A stretch of DNA of 64,000 bases, taken from Dyadobacter crusticola DSM 16708 (GTDB lineage Bacteria > Bacteroidota > Bacteroidia > Cytophagales > Spirosomataceae). Below the pieces are notes generated by a model. The model searched no databases. It saw only the letters and a list, made by a program, of their open reading frames with translations, and was not told the origin of the DNA. The DNA is taken from the NCBI RefSeq assembly GCF_000701505.1, contig NZ_JNJB01000006.1:124001-188000 (forward strand), given 5' to 3'. Shown here one piece after another: positions 53,471-61,822 of the stretch. The translations under genes were made by a program, and so were the position numbers. Every line of letters starts with the position of its first letter. Position 1 is the first letter of the stretch.

Positions 53471-54457
53471 ATGGACATCGCACTTTCAGCAGAGAGGCTT
53501 GAAGTCATGAAGCACATAGGAAAGGACCTGGATGCACTGATAGCCGAATATCTTAAGCCAATTGACGAAAACTGGCAACCTTCTGACTTTCTTCCCGATT
53601 CCAGGAGAGAAAATTTTGCCGGCGAGGTGAAACTTTTGCAAGAAAGCTGCCGCGATCTGCCATACGATTACATTGCAGTTCTGATAGGGGATACCATTAC
53701 GGAAGAAGCATTGCCGACTTACGAATCCTGGTTGGTGGATGTGATCGGTGTAAATCAGGTAGACGAGCCTGAATCGGGCTGGGTAAAATGGGTAAGAGCC
53801 TGGACAGCAGAAGAAAACCGCCACGGCGACCTTTTAAACAAATATTTATACCTCTCCGGCCGCGTGAACATGCGCGCAATGGAGGTATCTACCCAATACC
53901 TGATCGCCGACGGTTTCGATATCGGCACCGACAGAGATCCTTACCGGAACTTCATCTACACGTCATTTCAGGAGCTTGCTACCAATGTATCTCACAGACG
54001 TACGGCAACTCTGGCCAAGAAATTCGGCAACCCACATTTGTCGAAAATTTGCGGCGTGATCGCGTCTGACGAAGCCCGTCACGCGAAAGCCTACAAAGCG
54101 TTTGTTACCCGCATCCTGGAAGTTGATCCTTCTGAGCTGGTACTTGCGCTGGAAGATATGATGAGAAAGAAGATCGTCATGCCGGCGCATTTTATGCGGG
54201 AGACGGGCATGAAGATGGGCGAAACATTCTCGCACTTCTCGGATGCAGCCCAGCGGCTCGGCGTTTACACAACACAAGACTACATTGAAATACTCGACAG
54301 CCTGCTCGCTGAATGGGAAATCGGAGCGGTAAAAGGAATCAACGAAAAAGCGGAAAAAGCGCGCGACTACCTGATGGCGCTGCCCACCAGGTTGAGAAGA
54401 ATCGCCGACCGGACGCGGGTCCCTGACCTGAGTTACGAGTTCAGCTGGATCAGCTAG
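53471..54457 (+). CDS. Acyl-ACP desaturase (ferritin-like di-iron)
   Basis: A 328-residue soluble desaturase. Both EExxH/DExxH iron motifs are visible: AEENRHG (Glu115, His118) and SDEARHA (Glu201, His204), with the linking helices carrying TSFQELATNVSHRRTA. It introduces a double bond in an acyl-ACP chain using oxygen and ferredoxin. The ATG at 53471 (MDIALSAERLEVMKHIG) is preferred over an upstream TTG at 53447. It is divergent from plsC and ends at a strong terminator. Unsaturated fatty acid synthesis by an oxygen-dependent route fits an aerobic Cytophagales species. Confidence 0.92.
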   Translation: MDIALSAERLEVMKHIGKDLDALIAEYLKPIDENWQPSDFLPDSRRENFAGEVKLLQESCRDLPYDYIAVLIGDTITEEALPTYESWLVDVIGVNQVDEPESGWVKWVRAWTAEENRHGDLLNKYLYLSGRVNMRAMEVSTQYLIADGFDIGTDRDPYRNFIYTSFQELATNVSHRRTATLAKKFGNPHLSKICGVIASDEARHAKAYKAFVTRILEVDPSELVLALEDMMRKKIVMPAHFMRETGMKMGETFSHFSDAAQRLGVYTTQDYIEILDSLLAEWEIGAVKGINEKAEKARDYLMALPTRLRRIADRTRVPDLSYEFSWIS

Positions 54458-54477
54458 TATCTTCGAAAAAAATCTCG

Positions 54478-54506
54478 AACGCTCTTCATTCAGAAGGGCG
54501 TTTTTT
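54478..54506. terminator. Terminator after the acyl-ACP desaturase gene
   Basis: A 10-bp stem (AACGCTCTTC / GAAGGGCGTT) with a five-base loop is followed by six T residues. It begins 20 bases after the stop and lies next to the stop of the convergent gene. Confidence 0.8.
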
Positions 54507-54507
54507 G

Positions 54508-56499
54508 TTAATAGAGCAGCATTACTGCTCCCTTTTTCTGAATAACCTTGCCTTTACCTGAGGTACCCACTATTTCCCAGACGTAAGTTCCGCTAACCGG
54601 ATTTGCGCCTTTGAAGCGGCCGTCCCATCCGGAATTCAGCTGGTCTGTCGCAAATACCACTTCTCCCCAGCGGTTGTAAATACGGAAATACTGAATAGAC
54701 GCAATATCGTTCAGAATAGGCAGCAGTACTTCGTTCTTACCATCTCCATTCGGCGTGAATGCGTCGGGGATAACAATGCTTTCTGATCGTTTGATAGCCA
54801 AATTGACCTGCCCGCTACCCTTACAGCCGCGCTCAGAAGTGATCTCTACTGTATAAGTCTGATCTTCCTGCAAGATAGTTACTGGACTCTGGCTCGCCGG
54901 ATTGTTGAGCCCGTTGGGCGGCGACCAGGCGAATGTAGCGCCGTTCAGATTGAGGACCTGCGGCGATGAGGCACTGAGCTGAAAAGGGACATTGTACTCG
55001 ATCGTCGCGTCAGGAGTGACGCTCACCTGAATAGCCGGCAGTACTTCAACCCGGACCGTATCCGAAACTGTGCAAAAACCTTTCGTGGCAGTTACCACAT
55101 ACTGGGTGCTGCTTTCAGGATTTGCTGTCGGTGTTTTAGAAGTCGCATTGTCCAGCCCCGCAACAGGCGACCAAGAGAAACTCTCGCCATTTCCCGTTGC
55201 CGCCAAAGCTACCGACCCGCCTGCGCAAACAACGGTATCTGCATTGACGCTCAGGTTGATATCACTTTTGAAATCCACAGCTACGGTTTTGGCAACTGTA
55301 CATTCATTCTGATCTTTCACGTAAACGCGGTAACTTCCGGTCGGTACTACAAACACCGGATCCGTTTGGTAGTTAACAGAATCGAGGGAGTATTGGTAAG
55401 GTTCGACACCCTTGCTTCCATTCAATGTAATCGTGCCGCCGCTTCCCGTTTCACAAGTTCCCGATATGGAGGTTGTTTCAAGATCCAGCGTACTGATCAC
55501 AGCCTGTTTCCGGTTATAGAGTGAGTTCCCGCATGCATTGTTAATGACAGTCAGTGCAACATCCTTGGAGCCGCCGCTATCCCAGCTTACCACATAAGGT
55601 CCCATTCCGGAGCCGGAAATCACCTTTGCGTCGCCCCATTCCCAATTAAAGGTGTAACCTGTTCCCGGCGCAGGAATGATGCCGGTGTAGGTTATCACGA
55701 TGTTTTTGGGAAAGCCGCAGCTTGGATTGGGTGAGATGGAGAAGTCTGCGTAGGTGTTTACATTGGCCACAAAGCAAATGTCGCGGTATGCACTGTCTAC
55801 ATCTGTCTGCGAGAAGTATTTGTTGCTGAAAGACAGGTAAGCGAAGTTAGCCGAACCCGATTCACAGGACTTCAGCCTGTCGTCACGGAATATGTAAATG
55901 GGCGAGCCCGCTTTGCCGACATACCTCTTTTGCGCGTCGTTGTAAGAAGTAAAAAGGGTATTGTTCACATACACATCCATAATCCCCGTTTGTCCATTGC
56001 GCGTGAATGTGAGCAGGTAGTAAGTCGATTTATTGAAAAACGGACAAGCGCCCGCAATTCCCGACGGATAAAAATCAATGCAACGATCTTCGGAGCCGGG
56101 CGTACTTTTGAAATAGATACCCTCATCCAATGTGCCGTTTGAAAAATCAATGATCCGCGCCCAGGTGGTACCCCAGTCCGTCACCTTGATGTACATCTGA
56201 ATGGAGTAATTGTCGGTGATTGCTCCCTCATCATTCGGGTAAGACAGCCCCCAGTTCAGCGTGTTGTGGTAAACTGTTCTTTGTACGCCGCAAGGAAGCC
56301 GATCTTCGGGGTAAGTTCCGCCTGTGGTACCGGCGGCACAAGAACCCAAAGCGGGCACTTGCGTAAGAGCCGGTCCGCATTCAGGCTGCGCGACTAACAA
56401 ATCTTTATAAAAACGATAAGTATGTTTTACAGACTGTCCTGCCGCAGTTTGTATGAAGTAAAGGCAAAAGAGAAGAACGGGTAGAAATTTGAATCTCAT
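54508..56499 (-). CDS. T9SS-exported protein with lectin-like, PKD/Ig-like and gliding-motility C-terminal domains
   Basis: A 663-residue secreted protein (MRFKFLPVLLFCLYFIQTAA signal peptide to AGQ; start 56499 is preferred to 56535). Residues to about 240 resemble a concanavalin/LamG domain (TWARIIDFSNGTLDEGIYF). PKD-like (YTFNWEWGDAKVISGSGMG), SprB-like (VKDQNECTVAKTVAVD) and Ig-like units (SWSPVAGLDNATSKTPTAN, FAWSPPNGLNNPASQSPV) follow. The end is the type B sorting domain: IPDAFTPNGDGKNEVLLPIL with FRIYNRWGEVVFATDQLNSG and WDGRFKGANPVSGTYVWEI. It is thus a surface or secreted adhesin-like protein. Confidence 0.88.
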   Translation of the reverse strand: MRFKFLPVLLFCLYFIQTAAGQSVKHTYRFYKDLLVAQPECGPALTQVPALGSCAAGTTGGTYPEDRLPCGVQRTVYHNTLNWGLSYPNDEGAITDNYSIQMYIKVTDWGTTWARIIDFSNGTLDEGIYFKSTPGSEDRCIDFYPSGIAGACPFFNKSTYYLLTFTRNGQTGIMDVYVNNTLFTSYNDAQKRYVGKAGSPIYIFRDDRLKSCESGSANFAYLSFSNKYFSQTDVDSAYRDICFVANVNTYADFSISPNPSCGFPKNIVITYTGIIPAPGTGYTFNWEWGDAKVISGSGMGPYVVSWDSGGSKDVALTVINNACGNSLYNRKQAVISTLDLETTSISGTCETGSGGTITLNGSKGVEPYQYSLDSVNYQTDPVFVVPTGSYRVYVKDQNECTVAKTVAVDFKSDINLSVNADTVVCAGGSVALAATGNGESFSWSPVAGLDNATSKTPTANPESSTQYVVTATKGFCTVSDTVRVEVLPAIQVSVTPDATIEYNVPFQLSASSPQVLNLNGATFAWSPPNGLNNPASQSPVTILQEDQTYTVEITSERGCKGSGQVNLAIKRSESIVIPDAFTPNGDGKNEVLLPILNDIASIQYFRIYNRWGEVVFATDQLNSGWDGRFKGANPVSGTYVWEIVGTSGKGKVIQKKGAVMLLY

Positions 56500-56543
56500 A
56501 GAACAGCCACAACCAGAAACGATGAACGTGAGCAAAACGGTAA

Positions 56544-56551
56544 CAAAATTA
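56544..56551 (-). promoter_or_regulatory. Candidate -7 box for the T9SS cargo gene
   Basis: The minus strand reads TAATTTTG, an exact TAnnTTTG, about 45 bases before the chosen start at 56499. A -33 TTTG with good spacing is absent. Confidence 0.33.
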
Positions 56552-56603
56552 CTTCAAAAGCAGGCAAATCGGTGGAAAGGCGGCCATTTTGTTTTAACCA
56601 AAA

Positions 56604-56638
56604 TAAAGGGGAAGCCTGATTGCCAGACTTCCCCTTTA
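56604..56638 (-). terminator. Terminator after the S41 peptidase gene
   Basis: A 10-bp stem (AAAGGGGAAG / CTTCCCCTTT) with partial pairing inside the loop lies 22 bases beyond the minus-strand stop at 56660. Confidence 0.7.
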
Positions 56639-56659
56639 CAAAATCAATTATTAGTCGCA

Positions 56660-58114
56660 TTACAGGTTCAGCAATGCAGGTTTTTCCGAGCGGATCATCA
56701 GGTTGCGTGGCCCCTGCAAATCATCACGGAGTGATTTACGGAAGGAGTTGACGGTTTTGGTTGCACCGACGCGCAGGTTCGTGCTGGCAGGAATTCCCAT
56801 TACGTCCAGCGCCTTTCGGAACAGCGTTTCATTTTCGTCTCCGAACGCAAGATAAGGCACTCTGGAATCTTCGGTCAGATAATCCGGCGTCATCCCGTTT
56901 ACAGTTCCATAATCGGATTTATCATTTGCATTGACAGTCTGGCCGAGCATGACATACGCACCCCAGTTCCATCTTTTCTTATCGTCGTTGATGAGCGAAC
57001 CGAAGAGGTTTTTGCCTGCTGTATTTTCACCGATTGTAACCACGTCCATGTAAGGTTCAAGTCCGTTGATCACCAGCTCACTCGCTGAGGCAGTTCCGTT
57101 TGAAGTAAGTACGAAAACACGGTTAAGGTTGTTTCCAATGTTATTGGCTTCGTTCTGAAACTTGTAGTTGAGTGCATCTGTCCCGTTCGTGCGCTGCCAG
57201 TAAGCATTGTATTTATCATTCCAAACCTCTTTGTAAAACACCTTTGAGGTGGATATGTTTTTCCCGATCAAAGAAGCGAGTGTTTTTGCCGAGCTGATAT
57301 ATCCGCCCGAATTAAGCCGCAGGTCCAGTACCAGTTCGTTCACGCCTTTGCTCTTGAAATCTGCAAATATCTGGCGCAGCTCGTTGTCGTATTTGTTTTC
57401 ATCGGCTGCGGTTCCTGGCACAAATTGCGTGTAGACGAGGTAGCCGATTGTTTTACCGTAAGCCGGTTTAGATATCACCGTTGAGAATGCGACAGGATCC
57501 TCGGTTACCTCTGCTTTTGTAATGGAAACCGTATTGTTGGTAGCTGTAATGGAGGTACCCTGGAACTGGCCCAATGTAAGCGTGATGGTTTCAGTGGCAT
57601 TTAGCAGGTTTGCGTAGTTGTTGGCAGTAAGCTGGGTACCATTGACTTTAAGAAGAATATCGCCGCGTTTCAGACCTGCCTGATCAGCGGGACTGCCTTT
57701 TACCACATAATTCAGGAACACACCTATATTTGAGTTTCCGTTATCAATGTAGGAAAGCGAGTAGCTGATCCCGAAAATTTTGCTGATTCCATTAAACTCA
57801 TTCTGCAACGAGGCAATATCATTGGTTACACCTGAAAAGCGGTCTACCGTAGCGCGTTGGTATACCAGCTTTTCGAAGTATTGGTAAGGATCCGCATTGG
57901 CGTCCAGACTTGATTTGGTAGGCATTTCCTTGTACCAAAAGTACGCATCGTTCATAATCTCGTACAGCCAGTTGTTTACAGCAACATGATCTGTACTTGC
58001 AGTAGAATCAACAGCAGTTTCGATATCCGGCGCAACTTCCTTCTCCTTGCACCCCGCCGCTACCAGTACCGGAAAGAGTACATAAAGCAAATTCAATCTT
58101 TTAACATTCAGCAT
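56660..58114 (-). CDS. S41 family peptidase (carboxyl-terminal processing protease) lipoprotein
   Basis: A 484-residue lipoprotein (lipobox AAGC, acylated Cys22). A PDZ domain (about 110-190) contains VVKGSPADQAGLKRGDILLK; the S41 catalytic domain follows with LVLDLRLNSGGYISSAKTLA and the nucleophile segment TSNGTASASELVINGLEPYM, and ENTAGKNLFGSL. S41 enzymes cleave at protein C-termini using a Ser-Lys pair. Surface or periplasmic attachment is expected from the lipobox. Downstream gene on the same strand is the T9SS cargo at 54508, but a terminator separates them. Confidence 0.9.
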   Translation of the reverse strand: MLNVKRLNLLYVLFPVLVAAGCKEKEVAPDIETAVDSTASTDHVAVNNWLYEIMNDAYFWYKEMPTKSSLDANADPYQYFEKLVYQRATVDRFSGVTNDIASLQNEFNGISKIFGISYSLSYIDNGNSNIGVFLNYVVKGSPADQAGLKRGDILLKVNGTQLTANNYANLLNATETITLTLGQFQGTSITATNNTVSITKAEVTEDPVAFSTVISKPAYGKTIGYLVYTQFVPGTAADENKYDNELRQIFADFKSKGVNELVLDLRLNSGGYISSAKTLASLIGKNISTSKVFYKEVWNDKYNAYWQRTNGTDALNYKFQNEANNIGNNLNRVFVLTSNGTASASELVINGLEPYMDVVTIGENTAGKNLFGSLINDDKKRWNWGAYVMLGQTVNANDKSDYGTVNGMTPDYLTEDSRVPYLAFGDENETLFRKALDVMGIPASTNLRVGATKTVNSFRKSLRDDLQGPRNLMIRSEKPALLNL

Positions 58115-58327
58115 ATTAGTAGGTTTATATTTAAGTAAACTACTGGTCCATAAGCACGATCAGATTTGAGTTACATTAACGAATCTGATGACTTATTACG
58201 TATGCTTCCTGCGAAATGTGCCGATTCAGGATTGAGAAACTGGGGAGTTGGTGAGTGCCTGAAAGAGAGTTGTCAATTTTTTTTATTTTTAACGTTACTT
58301 ATCGGAATTGTAAACGTCAAAAGAGGT

Positions 58328-58567
58328 ATGGTAATCAGTGAAATCATAACGATAGACCAGGAGATACTTGGCGGAGAGCCCGTTTTCAGCGGAACGCGCG
58401 TACCGATAGTGTCTTTATTTGATCACCTTGAAGCAGGTGTGTCCCTGAATGTTTTTTTGGCTGATTTTCCGACGGTTTCGAGGGCGCAGGCTGTTGCGCT
58501 GCTCGAAACCGCAAGTAAATTATTGTCCTCTAAAAACATTGAACAGCTATATGAAGCTGTTGCTTGA
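58328..58567 (+). CDS. DUF433 protein, likely antitoxin
   Basis: A 79-residue protein of the DUF433 family: IDQEILGGEPVFSGTRVPIV and SLFDHLEAGVSLNVFLADFP are the family signature. The ATG at 58328 (MVISEIITID) is used; an upstream in-frame ATG at 58166 adds 54 residues that include a hydrophobic stretch and look non-homologous. DUF433 proteins with DUF5615 partners are proposed toxin-antitoxin pairs. The toxin gene overlaps its last 17 bases. Confidence 0.9.
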   Translation: MVISEIITIDQEILGGEPVFSGTRVPIVSLFDHLEAGVSLNVFLADFPTVSRAQAVALLETASKLLSSKNIEQLYEAVA

Positions 58568-58877
58568 CGAAAACTTGCCAAAAAGATTGAAGACAGACTT
58601 TCCTGATCATGATGTTTTTACAATTCGTGATCTTGGCTGGAATGGGAAAAAAGATGGAGAACTTTTGTCATTGTTAGAAGCGCACCATTTCGATGCACTT
58701 CTAACATTTGATAAAAACATGAAGTACCAAAACTTTAAAAGAGCAAATATCACAGAAATGGTGCTCTCTGCTAAGATTAACTCCTACGAAGAGCTTTCTA
58801 AATTAACCAACTCGTTGCGGGCATTTCTTAAAAAGCCGACGCTTCCACCCGGCGTTTTTACATTTCGGGCAGACTAA
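58551..58877 (+). CDS. DUF5615 PIN-like protein, likely toxin
   Basis: A 108-residue protein beginning MKLLLDENLPKRLKTDFPDH, the DUF5615/Mut7-C-like PIN fold with the first acidic residue in LLDENLP. DLGWNGKKDGELLSLLEAHH and DALLTFDKNMKY supply the other acidic positions (Asp in LLTFDKNM). PIN-like nucleases cleave RNA; the bacterial DUF5615 partners of DUF433 are thought to be toxins. The start overlaps the DUF433 gene by 17 bases, a sign of translational coupling. Its stop overlaps that of the convergent iolE gene by four bases. Confidence 0.88.
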   Translation: MKLLLDENLPKRLKTDFPDHDVFTIRDLGWNGKKDGELLSLLEAHHFDALLTFDKNMKYQNFKRANITEMVLSAKINSYEELSKLTNSLRAFLKKPTLPPGVFTFRAD

Positions 58878-59776
58878 ATCCCAGTTAAGCTCCTGAAAAA
58901 ATTTCTGGCGATGATAGCGTATTCAAGTGGATTTGCTTTGGCTGGGTCCTGCTCAGCTTCGAGAACGATCCACCCCTGGTAATCGCTTTCTTTGATGATC
59001 GCGAAAAGGGAAGGGAAGTCAATGCAGCCCTCGGGATCTCCCGGAACAGTGAAGACGCCGTTTTTTACAGCCGTTAAAAAGCTCAGCCTTTCATCATGCA
59101 CCCGCTGTAACACATTCGGGCGAACATCTTTCAGGTGGATATGTGCAGTTCTTCCAATGTACTTAGCCAGCGCATCCACCGGGTTTTCACCCGCAAAATG
59201 GAAGTGACCGCAGTCATAATTCAGGTACACATTTTCCGGATCCGTTTCATTGAGGAGCCGGTCGGTTTCTTCCATGGTTTGAATGCACGTCCCCATGTGG
59301 TGGTGAAATGCAAGCTTCATACCGCGGTCGCGCGCGATTTTTCCAAGTTCGTTCAGGCCGAACGTAAAGCTGTCCCATTCATCTTTGGTTTTCAGCATTC
59401 CTTTTCCTTCCAGAACAGGTACATCCATTCTTCCCTGACAACTATTGCCGGTCTCGCCACCGCCGATCACTTTCGCGCCCATTACTTCCAGGAAGTCGAG
59501 CAATTCCGTAAAGTTCTTCCTGTTTTCGGCAAATGATTTGGTTGTAAGTTCGTAGCTGTTCCATTGATTGCAGATCTGCAAGCCGCGGAGTTCCAGCGCT
59601 TTTCTCAGCACATTGATGTCGCGCGGAAACTTATTACCTACTTCACAACCCGTAAATCCGGCGAGTGCCATTTCGCTTACGCATTGCTCAAAAGTATTCT
59701 CACCGCCGAGCTCCGGCATATCGTCGTTAGTCCAGTTAATCGGCGCAACGCCCAGTTTGATGTTCTCGAAGTTCAT
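58874..59776 (-). CDS. iolE: myo-Inosose-2 dehydratase
   Basis: A 300-residue TIM-barrel protein of the xylose isomerase-like family. IolE signatures: IKLGVAPINWTNDDMPELGG, FEQCVSEMALAGFTGCEVGN, FHHHMGTCIQTMEETDRLL, VYLNYDCGHFHFAGENPVDA and WIVLEAEQDPAKANPLEYA. It dehydrates 2-keto-myo-inositol to 3D-(3,5/4)-trihydroxycyclohexane-1,2-dione using a metal ion. It is the last gene of the minus-strand inositol operon, 155 bases after iolD, with a purine/pyrimidine repeat block in between. Confidence 0.92.
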   Translation of the reverse strand: MNFENIKLGVAPINWTNDDMPELGGENTFEQCVSEMALAGFTGCEVGNKFPRDINVLRKALELRGLQICNQWNSYELTTKSFAENRKNFTELLDFLEVMGAKVIGGGETGNSCQGRMDVPVLEGKGMLKTKDEWDSFTFGLNELGKIARDRGMKLAFHHHMGTCIQTMEETDRLLNETDPENVYLNYDCGHFHFAGENPVDALAKYIGRTAHIHLKDVRPNVLQRVHDERLSFLTAVKNGVFTVPGDPEGCIDFPSLFAIIKESDYQGWIVLEAEQDPAKANPLEYAIIARNFFRSLTGI

Positions 59777-59786
59777 TTTTTTATGT

Positions 59787-59819
59787 GGAGGAAAGGGAGG
59801 AAGGAGGAAGGGGAGGATG
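59787..59819 (+). repeat. Purine-rich dispersed repeat, copy 2
   Basis: A 33-base G/A-rich block (GGAGGAAAGGGAGGAAGGAG then GAAGGGGAGGATG) that matches 18326-18357 with one gap and one substitution. It begins ten bases upstream of the iolE start, on the strand opposite to iolE. Confidence 0.65.
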
Positions 59820-59879
59820 TAATTTTTCCCTTTCCAGTCTTCAATCCAATCCTATGTTTTAATGTTAGTTAATATATAG

Positions 59880-59932
59880 ATCCTCCCTTCGTCCCTCCTC
59901 CCTTTCCTCCCTTTCCTCCCTTCTCTCCCTTT
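59880..59932 (-). repeat. Pyrimidine-rich inverted partner of the 59787 repeat
   Basis: A T/C-rich run (ATCCTCCCTTCGTCCCTCCT, then repeated CCCTTTCCTC units) that is an imperfect reverse complement of 59787-59819. Together they can form a stem with a 60-base loop in the iolD-iolE leader. It reaches the iolD stop codon. Confidence 0.6.
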
Positions 59933-61797
59933 CACAAAAACACCCTCTGTGTCTTCTTGTTTTCCTGGTAAGTTTCAAATGCCTGCTGCACCTTTTCGGA
60001 AGTTGAGACTTCTGCTATCGGCACTTCCCACCAGGCGTGGTAGCCTTTGACTGTCCGGTACAAACTCGTTTCAATGTAAATTACAGTCACCCGGTCGCTT
60101 GTCTTCGACGCGGCCAATGCAGCCTCCAAAGAATCCTTGTCCGTCGCTTTGATCACGTTGGCTCCCAGACTTTCTGCATTTTTGGCAAGATCAACGGGCA
60201 GGAAGCCTCCTGATAGCTGGCCTGAGTTTTCCTCTCTGTACTTATACATTGTTCCAAAGCGCTCGCTTCCAATGCTTTCTGAAAGTCCGCCGATGCTGGC
60301 AAACCCATTGTTATTCAAAAGCAGGATCGTAAATCTCACAGCTTCCTGTATCGCCGTGACAATCTCATTGTTGTTCATCAAATACCCTCCATCGCCGCAG
60401 ATCACGTACACTTCCCGCGTTGGATCGGCCATTTTTGCACCCAGGCCGGCGGCTATCTCGTAACCCATGCAAGAGTAACCATATTCAAGATGGAAATTCT
60501 TGGGATCCGTGGCTCGCCACAATTTGTGCAGGTCACCAGGTGCACTGCCTGACGCATTGATCATCACGTCGCGATCGTCCATAAAGCTGTTGAGCGTCCC
60601 GATCACAACGGCCTGGTCGATCGGGGGCGCGGTACTGTTTCCTTCCAGGTAGATTTGCGTTACTTCGTCGTCCCAGGCTTTGTTCATATCAACAACACGC
60701 TGGCGGTATTCGGCCGGCACCTGATAGTCGCCGATCAGCTGCGAAATTTCTTCCAAAATGACCTTCGCGTCACCGGTTACAGGCAATGCAGCGTGCTTGA
60801 ATGCGTCAAATTCACTGATGTTGATATTGATAAACTTAACCTCCGGATTCTTGAAAATAGATTTGGAAGCCGTGGTAAAATCACTGTAACGCGTCCCAAT
60901 GCCAATGACAAGGTCAGCTTCATTTGCGATTTCGATCGCGTACTTGGTCCCAGTCGCGCCCAGGCCGCCAATGCTGTACGGCGCATCGTAACGCACTGCA
61001 CCTTTACCGGCGAATGTCTCTCCAACAGGGATGCCCGTTTTGGTGGCAAAATGATGTAAAGTTTCGCTGGCGCCACTGTAAATCGTACCGCCGCCCGCCA
61101 CAATCACCGGATTCTTGCTTGCTTTAATCCATTCCGCCGCTTTTTGCACAGTCGGAACATCCGGTCTTGGCCGGCCTACATGCCAGACTTTTTTCTGAAA
61201 AAGCGATTCCGGGAAATCGTAAGCATGCGTTTGCACGTCTTGCGGCATCGATAATGTGACAGCGCCCATTTCTGCTTGCGAGGTCAGCACGCGCATTACC
61301 TCAGGTAAAGAATAAATCAGCTGCTCGGGGCGATTGATCCGGTCCCAGTATTTAGAAACGGGTTTGAAACAATCATTGACTGAAATATCCTGTGTCGACG
61401 CACTTTCAAGTTGCTGTAAAACCGGGTTTGGCTCCCTGCTCGCAAAGATATCCCCGGGCAACAGCAGCACAGGCAGCCGGTTAATTGTCGCCAGCGCCGC
61501 GCCGGTAAGCATGTTGGTCGCACCCGGACCAATGGAAGTAGTGCAGACAAACGCGCCCAGCCTGTTTTTTACTTTGGCATAAGCCACTGCGGTATGTACC
61601 ATCGATTGTTCATTCCGGCACTGGTAGTATCTGAAATCGGGATTTTCCTGTAAAGCCTGACCCAGACCAGCCACATTGCCGTGGCCGAAAATGCCAAAAC
61701 AGCCCCCGAAATAAGGAACTTCCACGCCGTCGCGCTCGATGTATTGATTTTTCAGGAATGTAATCGTAGCCTGAGCTACTGTAAGTCTTCTCGTCAT
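59932..61797 (-). CDS. iolD: 3D-(3,5/4)-trihydroxycyclohexane-1,2-dione acylhydrolase (decyclizing)
   Basis: A 621-residue thiamine diphosphate enzyme. Start at MTRRLTVAQATITFLKNQY (61797) is preferred to 61878, which adds 27 unlike residues. Segments: PYFGGCFGIFGHGNVAGLGQ (cofactor activation region), FVCTTSIGPGATNMLTGAAL, PVIVAGGGTIYSGASETL, and the ThDP/Mg motif VYVICGDGGYLMNNNEIVTA. It opens the ring of the IolE product to give 5-deoxy-glucuronate. It follows the aldolase gene by 25 bases. Confidence 0.93.
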   Translation of the reverse strand: MTRRLTVAQATITFLKNQYIERDGVEVPYFGGCFGIFGHGNVAGLGQALQENPDFRYYQCRNEQSMVHTAVAYAKVKNRLGAFVCTTSIGPGATNMLTGAALATINRLPVLLLPGDIFASREPNPVLQQLESASTQDISVNDCFKPVSKYWDRINRPEQLIYSLPEVMRVLTSQAEMGAVTLSMPQDVQTHAYDFPESLFQKKVWHVGRPRPDVPTVQKAAEWIKASKNPVIVAGGGTIYSGASETLHHFATKTGIPVGETFAGKGAVRYDAPYSIGGLGATGTKYAIEIANEADLVIGIGTRYSDFTTASKSIFKNPEVKFININISEFDAFKHAALPVTGDAKVILEEISQLIGDYQVPAEYRQRVVDMNKAWDDEVTQIYLEGNSTAPPIDQAVVIGTLNSFMDDRDVMINASGSAPGDLHKLWRATDPKNFHLEYGYSCMGYEIAAGLGAKMADPTREVYVICGDGGYLMNNNEIVTAIQEAVRFTILLLNNNGFASIGGLSESIGSERFGTMYKYREENSGQLSGGFLPVDLAKNAESLGANVIKATDKDSLEAALAASKTSDRVTVIYIETSLYRTVKGYHAWWEVPIAEVSTSEKVQQAFETYQENKKTQRVFL

Positions 61798-61822
61798 AAT
61801 CCTAGAAATTTTCTGATCTGGT

